A DNA stretch of 64,000 nucleotides, from contig NZ_JACVFC010000006.1 of assembly GCF_014529935.1 (NCBI RefSeq), positions 371,075-435,074 on the forward strand, read 5' to 3'. Numbering within the stretch: position 1 is the first letter of the stretch; each line of letters begins with the position of its first letter. The stretch is from Chitinophaga qingshengii (GTDB lineage: Bacteria > Bacteroidota > Bacteroidia > Chitinophagales > Chitinophagaceae). The notes under the pieces are model-generated. The model did no database searches, was not told where the DNA came from, and was given only the letters and a program-made list of their open reading frames with translations. The translations under genes were made by a program, and so were the position numbers. Below, one piece after another: positions 36,502 through 44,504 of the stretch.

Positions 36502-37920
36502 ATGAAAAAAAGATATATCACCGCGACGCTCCTTGCAGGTATGCTCGCCATCAACAGCTGTTCTGTATTAAATCCGAATGTTACCGAAGATGTTTTCCTG
36601 GAAAACTCCAATGCAGCCAGCAGCTGGGTAAACGGCTTACGTAAGCAGCTCGCACTAACCATGAACCAGGTAGTGGTATCCACAGAACTGGTATCCGACA
36701 ACTACTATAATAACCGTACCCTTAGCAGTAAAGTTTTTGACATCCCGCAGATCGATTATTATGATGTGGATGTCAACAATCTTCAGGTACATGTAAACCG
36801 GCTGCGGGAAATGGCCAACTACGGCCTGCAAAAGGTACTGAAGGCCGATCCGGCTGCTACTGCCGCCGATTCAGCCGAAGTATATTTCAGCAGCGCTTTT
36901 GCCAGTCTCCTGAGCGGTGAATTATTTGTGGCCCTCCCCGGTAGTACCAATGGCGCCGTGCTCAGCCCCACAGAACACTTACAGATCGCCATCCGCCAGC
37001 TTGACCAGGCCATCGCCCTCACCAAAAACGCGGCTGATATCAGCGCCTTTACCCTGCTCAAATCCAGGGCCTACTATGCGCTGGGAGATGCCGCCAACGC
37101 CGCGAAATTCGCCGCTGCCGCCCAAAGTAACAACACCCTGCTCCGCCAGGTGAAATACGATGGTGTGAACAATGTGCCTAACGATATGCAGACCTATCTC
37201 TTCTCCTCTACTTACAATGAGTTTGCACCCTTGCCCAGACTGGATTTCCTGGACCCGAAATATTTCCACACCGGGCAGCCTGCCAACGATCAAAAACCGG
37301 TGACTATCGTAAAAGCGGAAGAAGCCTGGCTCATCCTCGCCGAAACGCAGATCGCCGCCGGCAATCCTGCTGAAGCGCGTAACACGCTGAAACAACTGCT
37401 GTCGATCGTTGCCAACCGTCCGTTTGTGATGCTGGATGATAAAAAAGATACCCGTAACGGTGGTAACCGTAACGACTATCCGACAACAGCCGTACAGGTA
37501 AAATTTGATGCCAGCGACGCCGCAAGGGACAACTACGTCCTGGACCGCCAGAAAGGTAACGTAAAAGTATATACGGTATCAGGCACTATGGTCACCAACA
37601 ACGACCTGGATGCCGCTATCACGGAAGATCAGCTGTTATACACCCTCTACCGCCTGCGCCAGGAAATATTTATTGCAGAAGGCAGACGCATGACGGATCT
37701 GGGTATCAAGTTCCCCGTATCACAAACAGAACAGCTCAGCAACCCGAATGTAAAGCCGGAACACCTGAAAGCACAGCTTCCCGCTTTCATTCCGCTGGGT
37801 CGTGGCATGGATGATTTCACCTATGACAAAGCCAACGGTATCGTTACCATGAAATACGATATGAATGCCGTACTGGTGAAAAACAAACATGCCAAAGAAA
37901 TCTTCCCGTTCATCAACTAA
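36502..37920 (+). CDS. SusD/RagB-family lipoprotein, divergent (operon 3)
   Basis: This 472-residue protein has a lipoprotein signal ending INSC (Cys as the lipidated residue) and the context of a SusD. TPR-like helices are visible (AEAWLILAETQIAAGNPAEA) and the C-terminal EIFIAEGRRMTDLGIKF segment matches the family's E-x-R-R-x-D-L pattern. Overall similarity to the other three SusDs in the window looks weak, so it probably belongs to another subgroup. It is 10 bp upstream of the phosphodiesterase gene. Confidence 0.88.
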   Translation: MKKRYITATLLAGMLAINSCSVLNPNVTEDVFLENSNAASSWVNGLRKQLALTMNQVVVSTELVSDNYYNNRTLSSKVFDIPQIDYYDVDVNNLQVHVNRLREMANYGLQKVLKADPAATAADSAEVYFSSAFASLLSGELFVALPGSTNGAVLSPTEHLQIAIRQLDQAIALTKNAADISAFTLLKSRAYYALGDAANAAKFAAAAQSNNTLLRQVKYDGVNNVPNDMQTYLFSSTYNEFAPLPRLDFLDPKYFHTGQPANDQKPVTIVKAEEAWLILAETQIAAGNPAEARNTLKQLLSIVANRPFVMLDDKKDTRNGGNRNDYPTTAVQVKFDASDAARDNYVLDRQKGNVKVYTVSGTMVTNNDLDAAITEDQLLYTLYRLRQEIFIAEGRRMTDLGIKFPVSQTEQLSNPNVKPEHLKAQLPAFIPLGRGMDDFTYDKANGIVTMKYDMNAVLVKNKHAKEIFPFIN

Positions 37921-37930
37921 AGCAATTCTC

Positions 37931-39283
37931 ATGAAAAAAATCATATTCTCCGTTTGTACGTTGCTGTTATCCTCTTCTTTTGCCATTGCCCAGCAGGCTA
38001 AATATGTGGTATTAATCAGCATCGACGGCTTCCGTCCCGACTTTTACCTCGATCGTTCCTGGCCAGCGCCCAACATGCAGCGGCTGAAGGAAAAAGGCGT
38101 ACATGCTACCGGTGTAAAAGGCGTTTTCCCGACAATCACCTATCCATCCCATACCACGTTGATCACCGGCGTTAAACCGGCCAAACACGGCGTTATTTAC
38201 AACACTCCTTTCGAACCGGAAGGGGCCAGCGGCCGCTGGTATTCAGAAACCAGCCATATCAAAGCCGAAACATTGTGGGACGCCGCCGGTAAAGCCGGTT
38301 TGATTACCGCATCCGTATCCTGGCCGGTGTCTGTAGGCGCCCCGGTGACCTACAACATCCCGGAAACGTTCTCCCTCAGCAATCCCGCTGACCGCAGAGC
38401 CCCTACCAGCGAACAAGCCACGCCCAAAGGCCTCTTCGAGGAAGTACAGCGTAACGCCACCGGTGAATTACAATCCACCGATCTGAACCTGCGTTACCTC
38501 GGCATGAACGAAACCCTCAGCCGCATGGCCGCCTACCTGGTACGCCGCTATAAGCCCAACCTGCTGACCGTTCACCTGCCCTGCACCGATGAGGTACAAC
38601 ACCGCGAAGGGCGTGAAGGTAACGCTGTAGCTACGGCTGCAGCATCCGCCGATCATGGTATTGGCACCATTCTCGAAGCTATCGAAAAAGCGGGCATTGC
38701 CGACAGCACCGCTATTATCATCACCGGTGATCACGGTTTTGTGGATATCCACTCCTCCCTGGCGCCCAACGTATGGCTGGCACAGAAAGGGCTGGCCGGC
38801 ACCAAAGCCAATCCCGGCAGCTGGAAAGCGTTGTTCCATAGCGGTGGCGGTTCTACCTTCCTCAAACTGAAGGATAAGAACGATACCAAAACATTACAAC
38901 AAGTGAAAGCCATGCTGAACGAACTGCCGGAAGGTGTCCGTAAACAGTTCCGCGTGATAGAACAACCGGCCCTGGCCCAAACCGGCGCCGATCCCGACGC
39001 TGTACTGGCACTCACCGCGGTGCAGGGTATCTCCTTCTCCGCTAACCGCGAAGGCGATGCTATCAAAAAAGCCAACGGCGGCGCACATGGCTATTACCCT
39101 GATTTCAAAGAAATACAAACAGGCTTTATCGCCTACGGCGCAGGCCTGGCAGAAAATATAACCGTTCCTGTTATAGAACTGACAGATATAGCGCCACTGG
39201 TAGCGAAATTATTGGATATACCACTGAAAGAGGCAGAAGGGATCGTGTATCCCGGAGTGATGAAGAATACAACTAAACGGTAA
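37931..39283 (+). CDS. Secreted type I phosphodiesterase / nucleotide pyrophosphatase family enzyme
   Basis: This 450-residue enzyme starts at ATG 37931, just before a signal peptide (MKKIIFSVCTLLLSSSFAIA). It has the alkaline-phosphatase superfamily core: metal-binding Asp32 in LISIDGFRPDF, nucleophile Thr68 in VFPTITYPSHTTLITG, the HLPCTDEVQHREG block and ITGDHGF for the second metal. It is close to NPP/ectonucleotide phosphodiesterases, which cut nucleotides, phospholipid head groups or nucleotide sugars. As the last gene of operon 3, it probably releases a product imported by, or prepared for, the SusC/SusD pair. Confidence 0.92.
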   Translation: MKKIIFSVCTLLLSSSFAIAQQAKYVVLISIDGFRPDFYLDRSWPAPNMQRLKEKGVHATGVKGVFPTITYPSHTTLITGVKPAKHGVIYNTPFEPEGASGRWYSETSHIKAETLWDAAGKAGLITASVSWPVSVGAPVTYNIPETFSLSNPADRRAPTSEQATPKGLFEEVQRNATGELQSTDLNLRYLGMNETLSRMAAYLVRRYKPNLLTVHLPCTDEVQHREGREGNAVATAAASADHGIGTILEAIEKAGIADSTAIIITGDHGFVDIHSSLAPNVWLAQKGLAGTKANPGSWKALFHSGGGSTFLKLKDKNDTKTLQQVKAMLNELPEGVRKQFRVIEQPALAQTGADPDAVLALTAVQGISFSANREGDAIKKANGGAHGYYPDFKEIQTGFIAYGAGLAENITVPVIELTDIAPLVAKLLDIPLKEAEGIVYPGVMKNTTKR

Positions 39284-39290
39284 CAAATGA

Positions 39291-39317
39291 AAGCGGGGTG
39301 TCTACCCCGCTTTTTTT
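39291..39317 (+). terminator. Intrinsic terminator after operon 3
   Basis: Perfect 9-bp GC-rich stem (39291-39299 with 39304-39312), loop gtct, followed by a T-run. Confidence 0.9.
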
Positions 39318-39424
39318 ATTTTAAGCAAACCGATTAATTCCCCACAGGTGAAAAAAATTGTTGTAATATGCCCATTGATTTCAACCAAACAATTCATTGA
39401 CCAAAATTATCTTGCAGGCATCTT

Positions 39425-40741
39425 ATGGATGAAATAAGGGACAAACGATATACAAGGGAAATCATCAGCGAATATGCCACGCGCTTTGTTTCCTGGGGGC
39501 CACCGGAATCCTGGGACCTCGATCAATTTAAAACACTGGAAAACCTGATCCAGGAAGCAACAGACATCACGGTGAATGCCAACACCCTTAAAAGATTTTT
39601 CCAGCAACGGACCGGCAATCCACAACTGGCCACCAGAGACGCATTATGCCGCTTCCTGGGATATACCGGCTATACGGATTTTGTATCCAAACACACCAAA
39701 ACAGAAGAAGGTACGACCGACAACAACAACGAAGCGCCGGAAAACAAACCAACTGAACCGCTGAAAAAATCCAAATCCGGCCATACCCTCACCTACATAC
39801 TGATAACACTGCTGGTAATTGTCTCCTGTTATCTGCTATATATCTTAAAAATAAAAGATCTCTACACCGATCATCTTTTATCAAAAATCAATTTTTCCGC
39901 CTCTGATCCTAAAGGCGCTAACCCGCTCACCGTCTCGTTTTCCTACGATATTCCCGCCAGCCTGTTAAAAGACATCAAGCTGGTATATGAAGAAGCCAAT
40001 GGCGACACTTCCGAAAAACACCTGAACAAATCAAACGGCCAGGTAAATGCCACTTATATTTTTGAGGGAGACGGCTATTGTCACCTGCAGTATAAAGGTC
40101 ATACCATCAAAACCATCACCATAGAAAACCGTAAACCCGGATGGTCTGTATACACCCGTAACGAACGGAAAGGTATTTTCAAAACGTTGCCTATCAGTCA
40201 GGCCTACAACAAAGACGGGTATGCCAGCCTTCCCCTGGACAGCGTAGTAGCGGAAGCCCGCCCGGGGCACCTCTTCGTGAGTTACGTATACTATCAGGAA
40301 AACCTGGTCGACGGCGATAATTTTATGCTGGAAGCCAGAGTACGCAATGCTGCTATAGATCACGCCATCCCCCGCTCCGATGTGATGATGTACCTGCTGT
40401 CGGATACCGGCCGGCATGGCTTTGCCTTAAACGAAGCCGGCTATGCCTATATTAAATTTATCAGCAGCGAAAAAAGCATTAAGGGAGATGAATACAATCT
40501 GAGTAAATTTAGTTTTGATGCCTCCGCATGGCATGTAATGGCTGTCAGGGTACAACATAAAAGATCTGCTTTTTATCTCGATGGACAGGAAATTTATCAC
40601 CTCGATTATACCCAGCCGATAGGAACGGCGAATGAAATCATTTTACGTTTCAAAGGATGTGGCGCGGTAGATTATGTAAAGCTGCACAAGCCCGACGGGC
40701 AGGTCGTTTACGAGCAGCATTTTAATAACATACTGCAGTAA
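39425..40741 (+). CDS. Membrane-spanning protein: DNA-binding-like N-domain, TM, PKD-like and jelly-roll domains
   Basis: This 438-residue protein has no signal peptide. Residues 30-90 contain TLENLIQEATDITVNANTLK and ALCRFLGYTGYTDFV, the layout of a helical module common in Bacteroidota regulators (TLK-R-F...L..FLGY..W.DF). A linker leads to one transmembrane helix (about 120-142). Beyond it are a PKD-like domain (about 155-235) and a concanavalin/LamG-like domain (about 255-438, with NFMLEARVRN and SAFYLDGQEIYHLDY). The predicted layout is N-in, C-out. This would be a one-component sensor that binds a ligand outside and DNA inside. The DNA-binding role is an inference. It is convergent with the GH105 gene. 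Confidence 0.7.
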   Translation: MDEIRDKRYTREIISEYATRFVSWGPPESWDLDQFKTLENLIQEATDITVNANTLKRFFQQRTGNPQLATRDALCRFLGYTGYTDFVSKHTKTEEGTTDNNNEAPENKPTEPLKKSKSGHTLTYILITLLVIVSCYLLYILKIKDLYTDHLLSKINFSASDPKGANPLTVSFSYDIPASLLKDIKLVYEEANGDTSEKHLNKSNGQVNATYIFEGDGYCHLQYKGHTIKTITIENRKPGWSVYTRNERKGIFKTLPISQAYNKDGYASLPLDSVVAEARPGHLFVSYVYYQENLVDGDNFMLEARVRNAAIDHAIPRSDVMMYLLSDTGRHGFALNEAGYAYIKFISSEKSIKGDEYNLSKFSFDASAWHVMAVRVQHKRSAFYLDGQEIYHLDYTQPIGTANEIILRFKGCGAVDYVKLHKPDGQVVYEQHFNNILQ

Positions 40742-40760
40742 ACCACCTACCCATCCCATT

Positions 40761-42554
40761 TTATTTTTTTTGCTGATCCAACATTTTTTGCACCTCCATA
40801 CCGGCGAAAATGACGGCGAATGAACCGTGAGTATCATCGTCATAAAAAGGCCGTGTCATGTAATACTGCTCATCTTCAGAACACATGGTACCCACGCATA
40901 TCTTATGTACGGTACCATCGTCGTCAATCTCTGATGCCGTAGCCTTCCATCCTCTTTCCACAATGGGGGTGAATTTCTTCCGGTCCAGCCAGCCCAACCG
41001 CACGCCCCTGGCCAGCGCCATGGTAAAGATGGCAGTGCCGGAAACTTCTACCGGCGAATCGTTTCTATTGATCACATTATGCCAGAAACCCTCCGGACTT
41101 TGGTAACGTATCAATGAATTGACAAATTCACGGTAAAGCTGCAGCACCGCTTTATATTTAGGGTGCTCCTGTGGTAAAGCCATCAATACTTCCGTCATAG
41201 CCCAGATAGCCCAGCCATTGGCCCGCGACCAGTACGGTAGTTTCACCTCCGGACGGCGGGAATAACGGGCATGCATAAACAGTCGTGCTGCCGGGTCCCA
41301 TACATGTTTGGAAAAATCCAGTATCTGGCTGGCCGCATCGTCGAAAAATATTTTCCGTTGCCTGGGGTCAGTTGTGTACAAACCCGCCTGCACTAAAAAC
41401 GGAATCCCCATAAACATATCATCTACCCAAACAGTATACTCCTCCGGCGTGGTACGGGTATAATTGGTAAAACCCGGACTTCTGATTTGTCCTGCCCTGG
41501 CATAATCCATCATCTTATCGATATAAGACTGATAAATGGATTCATTTTTAAAACCATTCTCTTTACGCAACCGGTAGATCAGCGGTAAGGATGGCGCCAA
41601 TGTAAAATCCAGGAGCCGGGAACCAATCACCATGGCATTGGCTGAATTGTAGGCCCGGAGCACGTTCACCTGGTAATCCACAAAAGGCATCCCCTCCATC
41701 TGGAAATCGCAGAAGTTCACCGCCCACTGATGGTATTTTTCTTCCCCGGTCAATTCCCCCAGCTGCGCCATGGCCCAGGCTACGCCGCCGTTGTGGTAGT
41801 TCCACTGGTAGGTAGTGCCCCAGGCTTTAGCACCAATCACATCTCCCAGTACCTCCGTTTTCGGGACCGTCCAGGTAACGGATGATGTCAGTCCGGGATA
41901 CATGGCACCCAGGCGGAACTCCCTTTCCGGCGCCCGTTCCGTATCTATTCCCGGCGCGAAAGGCCCTACTACCAGCCAGTTACTGAGCGCAGCCACCCCG
42001 GCGTCTATATGCGGCACCTGTTTTAAGCCGATAGCCGGATAAACCCGGGGCGTTTGATTCACCGCGTCATTTTCACTGGGCGGTTGCAAAAACACACACC
42101 ATTCTTTTCCCTGCGTGGCAGACTTTACCAGGATGTCATTACTTCCTTTTTTCAATGACACTTTAAAAGCAGCCGACATCGCCATGCTTCTTTCGTCTCT
42201 TTTGATAGCAATGTTTTTTTCACCTTTTTTCTCATAGACGAGCTGGCCATTACACCAAACCTTACAGGCATCGTTATGTTCTATCTGGATGACAAAAAGT
42301 GTATCCGAAGCAGCCTGCAACTGCGTATAGGCATAAGCGACAGCGGGCCGCCCTGTACCGAATGTTCTTCCAAAATCAACAAATGACAGTCCGTTGAAAC
42401 GCTGACCAGGCGCCGGCAATGTCAGCCGGTAAGCAAAAGGTGTTTCCCTGATTAGTTTATCCCCGATCTTTTTTATTTTTTCTACCGGGCGCTGTGCCAC
42501 GCTGTTCGTGATAAACAGGAAAACAAACAACAGTGTATGGATGCATTTCTTCAT
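40761..42554 (-). CDS. Glycoside hydrolase family 88/105-type enzyme with long N-terminal region (operon 4)
   Basis: This 597-residue protein has a signal peptide (ending TNSVAQ). An N-terminal region of about 190 residues is beta-rich (TLFVIQIEHNDACKVWCNGQ). The catalytic alpha/alpha-barrel follows, with NYHNGGVAWAMAQLGELTGE, the signature WVDDMFMGIPFLV at 376-388 (Asp378-Asp379), SRANGWAIWAMTEVLMALP, and EVSGTAIFTMALARG. GH105 enzymes remove an unsaturated uronic acid from rhamnogalacturonan fragments made by lyases; GH88 act on unsaturated glycosaminoglycan fragments. The N-terminal extension may bind carbohydrate. It starts 24 bp after susD of the same operon. Confidence 0.88.
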   Translation of the reverse strand: MKKCIHTLLFVFLFITNSVAQRPVEKIKKIGDKLIRETPFAYRLTLPAPGQRFNGLSFVDFGRTFGTGRPAVAYAYTQLQAASDTLFVIQIEHNDACKVWCNGQLVYEKKGEKNIAIKRDERSMAMSAAFKVSLKKGSNDILVKSATQGKEWCVFLQPPSENDAVNQTPRVYPAIGLKQVPHIDAGVAALSNWLVVGPFAPGIDTERAPEREFRLGAMYPGLTSSVTWTVPKTEVLGDVIGAKAWGTTYQWNYHNGGVAWAMAQLGELTGEEKYHQWAVNFCDFQMEGMPFVDYQVNVLRAYNSANAMVIGSRLLDFTLAPSLPLIYRLRKENGFKNESIYQSYIDKMMDYARAGQIRSPGFTNYTRTTPEEYTVWVDDMFMGIPFLVQAGLYTTDPRQRKIFFDDAASQILDFSKHVWDPAARLFMHARYSRRPEVKLPYWSRANGWAIWAMTEVLMALPQEHPKYKAVLQLYREFVNSLIRYQSPEGFWHNVINRNDSPVEVSGTAIFTMALARGVRLGWLDRKKFTPIVERGWKATASEIDDDGTVHKICVGTMCSEDEQYYMTRPFYDDDTHGSFAVIFAGMEVQKMLDQQKK

Positions 42555-42578
42555 TATGACAATTATGTGTGACCAATC

Positions 42579-44474
42579 TTAGTATCCTTTATTCTGAACG
42601 CATCTGGCGTTCCTGTCTAATTCTGCCTGGAAAATCGGGAGCGCATACTGATTATCAGAACCCCAGGTGATACTGCCAGCCCTGCTTTTTTCATATACTT
42701 TCGCCTCATTCAGTCCAAGCCCCCATCTTCTCACATTGAACCACCATTTGCACTCACCGAAGGTTTCCGCCCAGGTTTCATAATACAATGCGTTTAAGGC
42801 CAGCTGGTCACTGAAGCCGGGATCAGTACTATTGGGATGCAGGTTCGCTTTAGTGATTTTAGTGCCGGATGCGATAACGTTATAGTCAATGCCCGTCTGG
42901 CTTGTACCATCAGAAAGTTCCCAGGCCCTGCGGTGTACCTTATTGATATATTCCAGTGCCTGTGCATCATTATCGTTACCACTCAATTTCCAATAACACT
43001 CTGCCAGGTTCAGGTATACTTCCGGTAGGCGGGTAAAGTAAAAGTCGGCGCCATGCATACGGGGATTCTGGCTGGCCTGCACATCATACAGGTTGAATTT
43101 GCGGAGGCTCCAGGCATGTTTAATAATATCGCCGCCCTGCTTTGCATTTTGTTGGTATTCACTTTCAGCGCCATTGCCATAAGGTAGTATCGGCACTCTG
43201 CTGGTGCTGTTCATCACAGAATCTACCCAGGGCTGATAACCACATACCCATAAACGCGGGTCCGGATCTACCCCATACCGTTTTCCGTTTTTCATATGCA
43301 GGCAGGAATCCAGGTAAGACGTTTCTACCGTTCGGCCAGGCGTACCCAGATTTTTTATAACAGGATAATAGTTCTGCGGAAATCCAAAACGTCCCAGGTT
43401 TCTGTCGTGCATGTACATATTACCATAGCCCGGTGTTGCGCCGCCAGGGGCGCCATTATCATAGTATGGCGTAAAAATCAGGCTCACAGCAGAAGCCGTT
43501 GAAGGGCCCGCCATAGCATTATCACCCGATCTGACGATCGTAATCTGGTGTAATGCCTCGGTATTATTAATTTCTGTATTGGCATACTGTGGGTTACCGT
43601 TCCACATATTGTAATAATTCGGGAAACTCATCAATGATTTACCGGAAGACTGTACTACATCCAGGAAAGCATCCCGCGCTTCGCTCCAGCGCTCTTCATA
43701 CATCAGCGTACGGCCCAGTAAGGTCTCCGCAGCGTAATAGTCAATACGGCCTTTATCCACACCGGCCCATGTTTTCTTAGCGCCGGTGGTGGGATCTTTC
43801 AACAAGGCCATGGCGGTTTTCAGATCGGTGATAATATAATCCCAGCATTCCTTTACGGTACTGCGTGGACGCATCTCATCTTCGCGGCTACCGATTTTCA
43901 CATCGGAGGTAAAGAGAATGATCCCGGGGTTGGTATTATCGCCATTGCCTTTTACCACTACTTCCTGCGCGTATAAATTCATCAGGAAATAATAATGCCA
44001 TGCACGCAGGTAGTAGGCTTCGCCCAATTTATACCGCAATGCCAGCGTGTCGGCGGCGGATAATGTGTTGCCTTTTTTCTGTTTGAAGTTGGGTACAATC
44101 TGGTCAATAAATGTCCGGGCTTGTTGCACGCCCCGGTATAGTCCGCGCCATTGAGCGCCGGAATAGGTATTGGAAGAATTGGGCCGGAGCATCTGTAATT
44201 CGTTCCATTCATTGGTGCCCAACCATACGAGGTCGCCCGTATGGTCTATATTGTACATAAACCTTCCCAATCCGGTAAAACCAAATAACTCAACACTATG
44301 AATATTGGCATAGGGTGTATTCAGGAAATAATCTACCTGTGCCATACTCTCCGGAAAAATATCGGGATTTAATACATTGTAGGGTTTCGATTCATCTACA
44401 AAGTCTTTCTTACATCCCCAGAACAATACGCTCAATCCCAGGCAGCAGAAGAGTTTTATTATATTGCGTTTCAT
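42579..44474 (-). CDS. SusD/RagB-family outer-membrane lipoprotein (operon 4)
   Basis: This 631-residue protein has a lipoprotein signal ending FWGC (Cys as the lipidated residue), then KKDFVDESKPYNVLNPDIFP. TPR-like helices (AYYLRAWHYYFLMNLYA), the LPEVYLNLAECYWKLSG segment and the C-terminal ETFGECKWWFNVRRWG identify a SusD. It starts 31 bp after susC. With the GH105-type gene next in line, its ligand is probably an oligosaccharide rich in uronic acid. Confidence 0.95.
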   Translation of the reverse strand: MKRNIIKLFCCLGLSVLFWGCKKDFVDESKPYNVLNPDIFPESMAQVDYFLNTPYANIHSVELFGFTGLGRFMYNIDHTGDLVWLGTNEWNELQMLRPNSSNTYSGAQWRGLYRGVQQARTFIDQIVPNFKQKKGNTLSAADTLALRYKLGEAYYLRAWHYYFLMNLYAQEVVVKGNGDNTNPGIILFTSDVKIGSREDEMRPRSTVKECWDYIITDLKTAMALLKDPTTGAKKTWAGVDKGRIDYYAAETLLGRTLMYEERWSEARDAFLDVVQSSGKSLMSFPNYYNMWNGNPQYANTEINNTEALHQITIVRSGDNAMAGPSTASAVSLIFTPYYDNGAPGGATPGYGNMYMHDRNLGRFGFPQNYYPVIKNLGTPGRTVETSYLDSCLHMKNGKRYGVDPDPRLWVCGYQPWVDSVMNSTSRVPILPYGNGAESEYQQNAKQGGDIIKHAWSLRKFNLYDVQASQNPRMHGADFYFTRLPEVYLNLAECYWKLSGNDNDAQALEYINKVHRRAWELSDGTSQTGIDYNVIASGTKITKANLHPNSTDPGFSDQLALNALYYETWAETFGECKWWFNVRRWGLGLNEAKVYEKSRAGSITWGSDNQYALPIFQAELDRNARCVQNKGY

Positions 44475-44504
44475 GAATAATCGTTTTTTTGCTGATAAAA
44501 TGTG

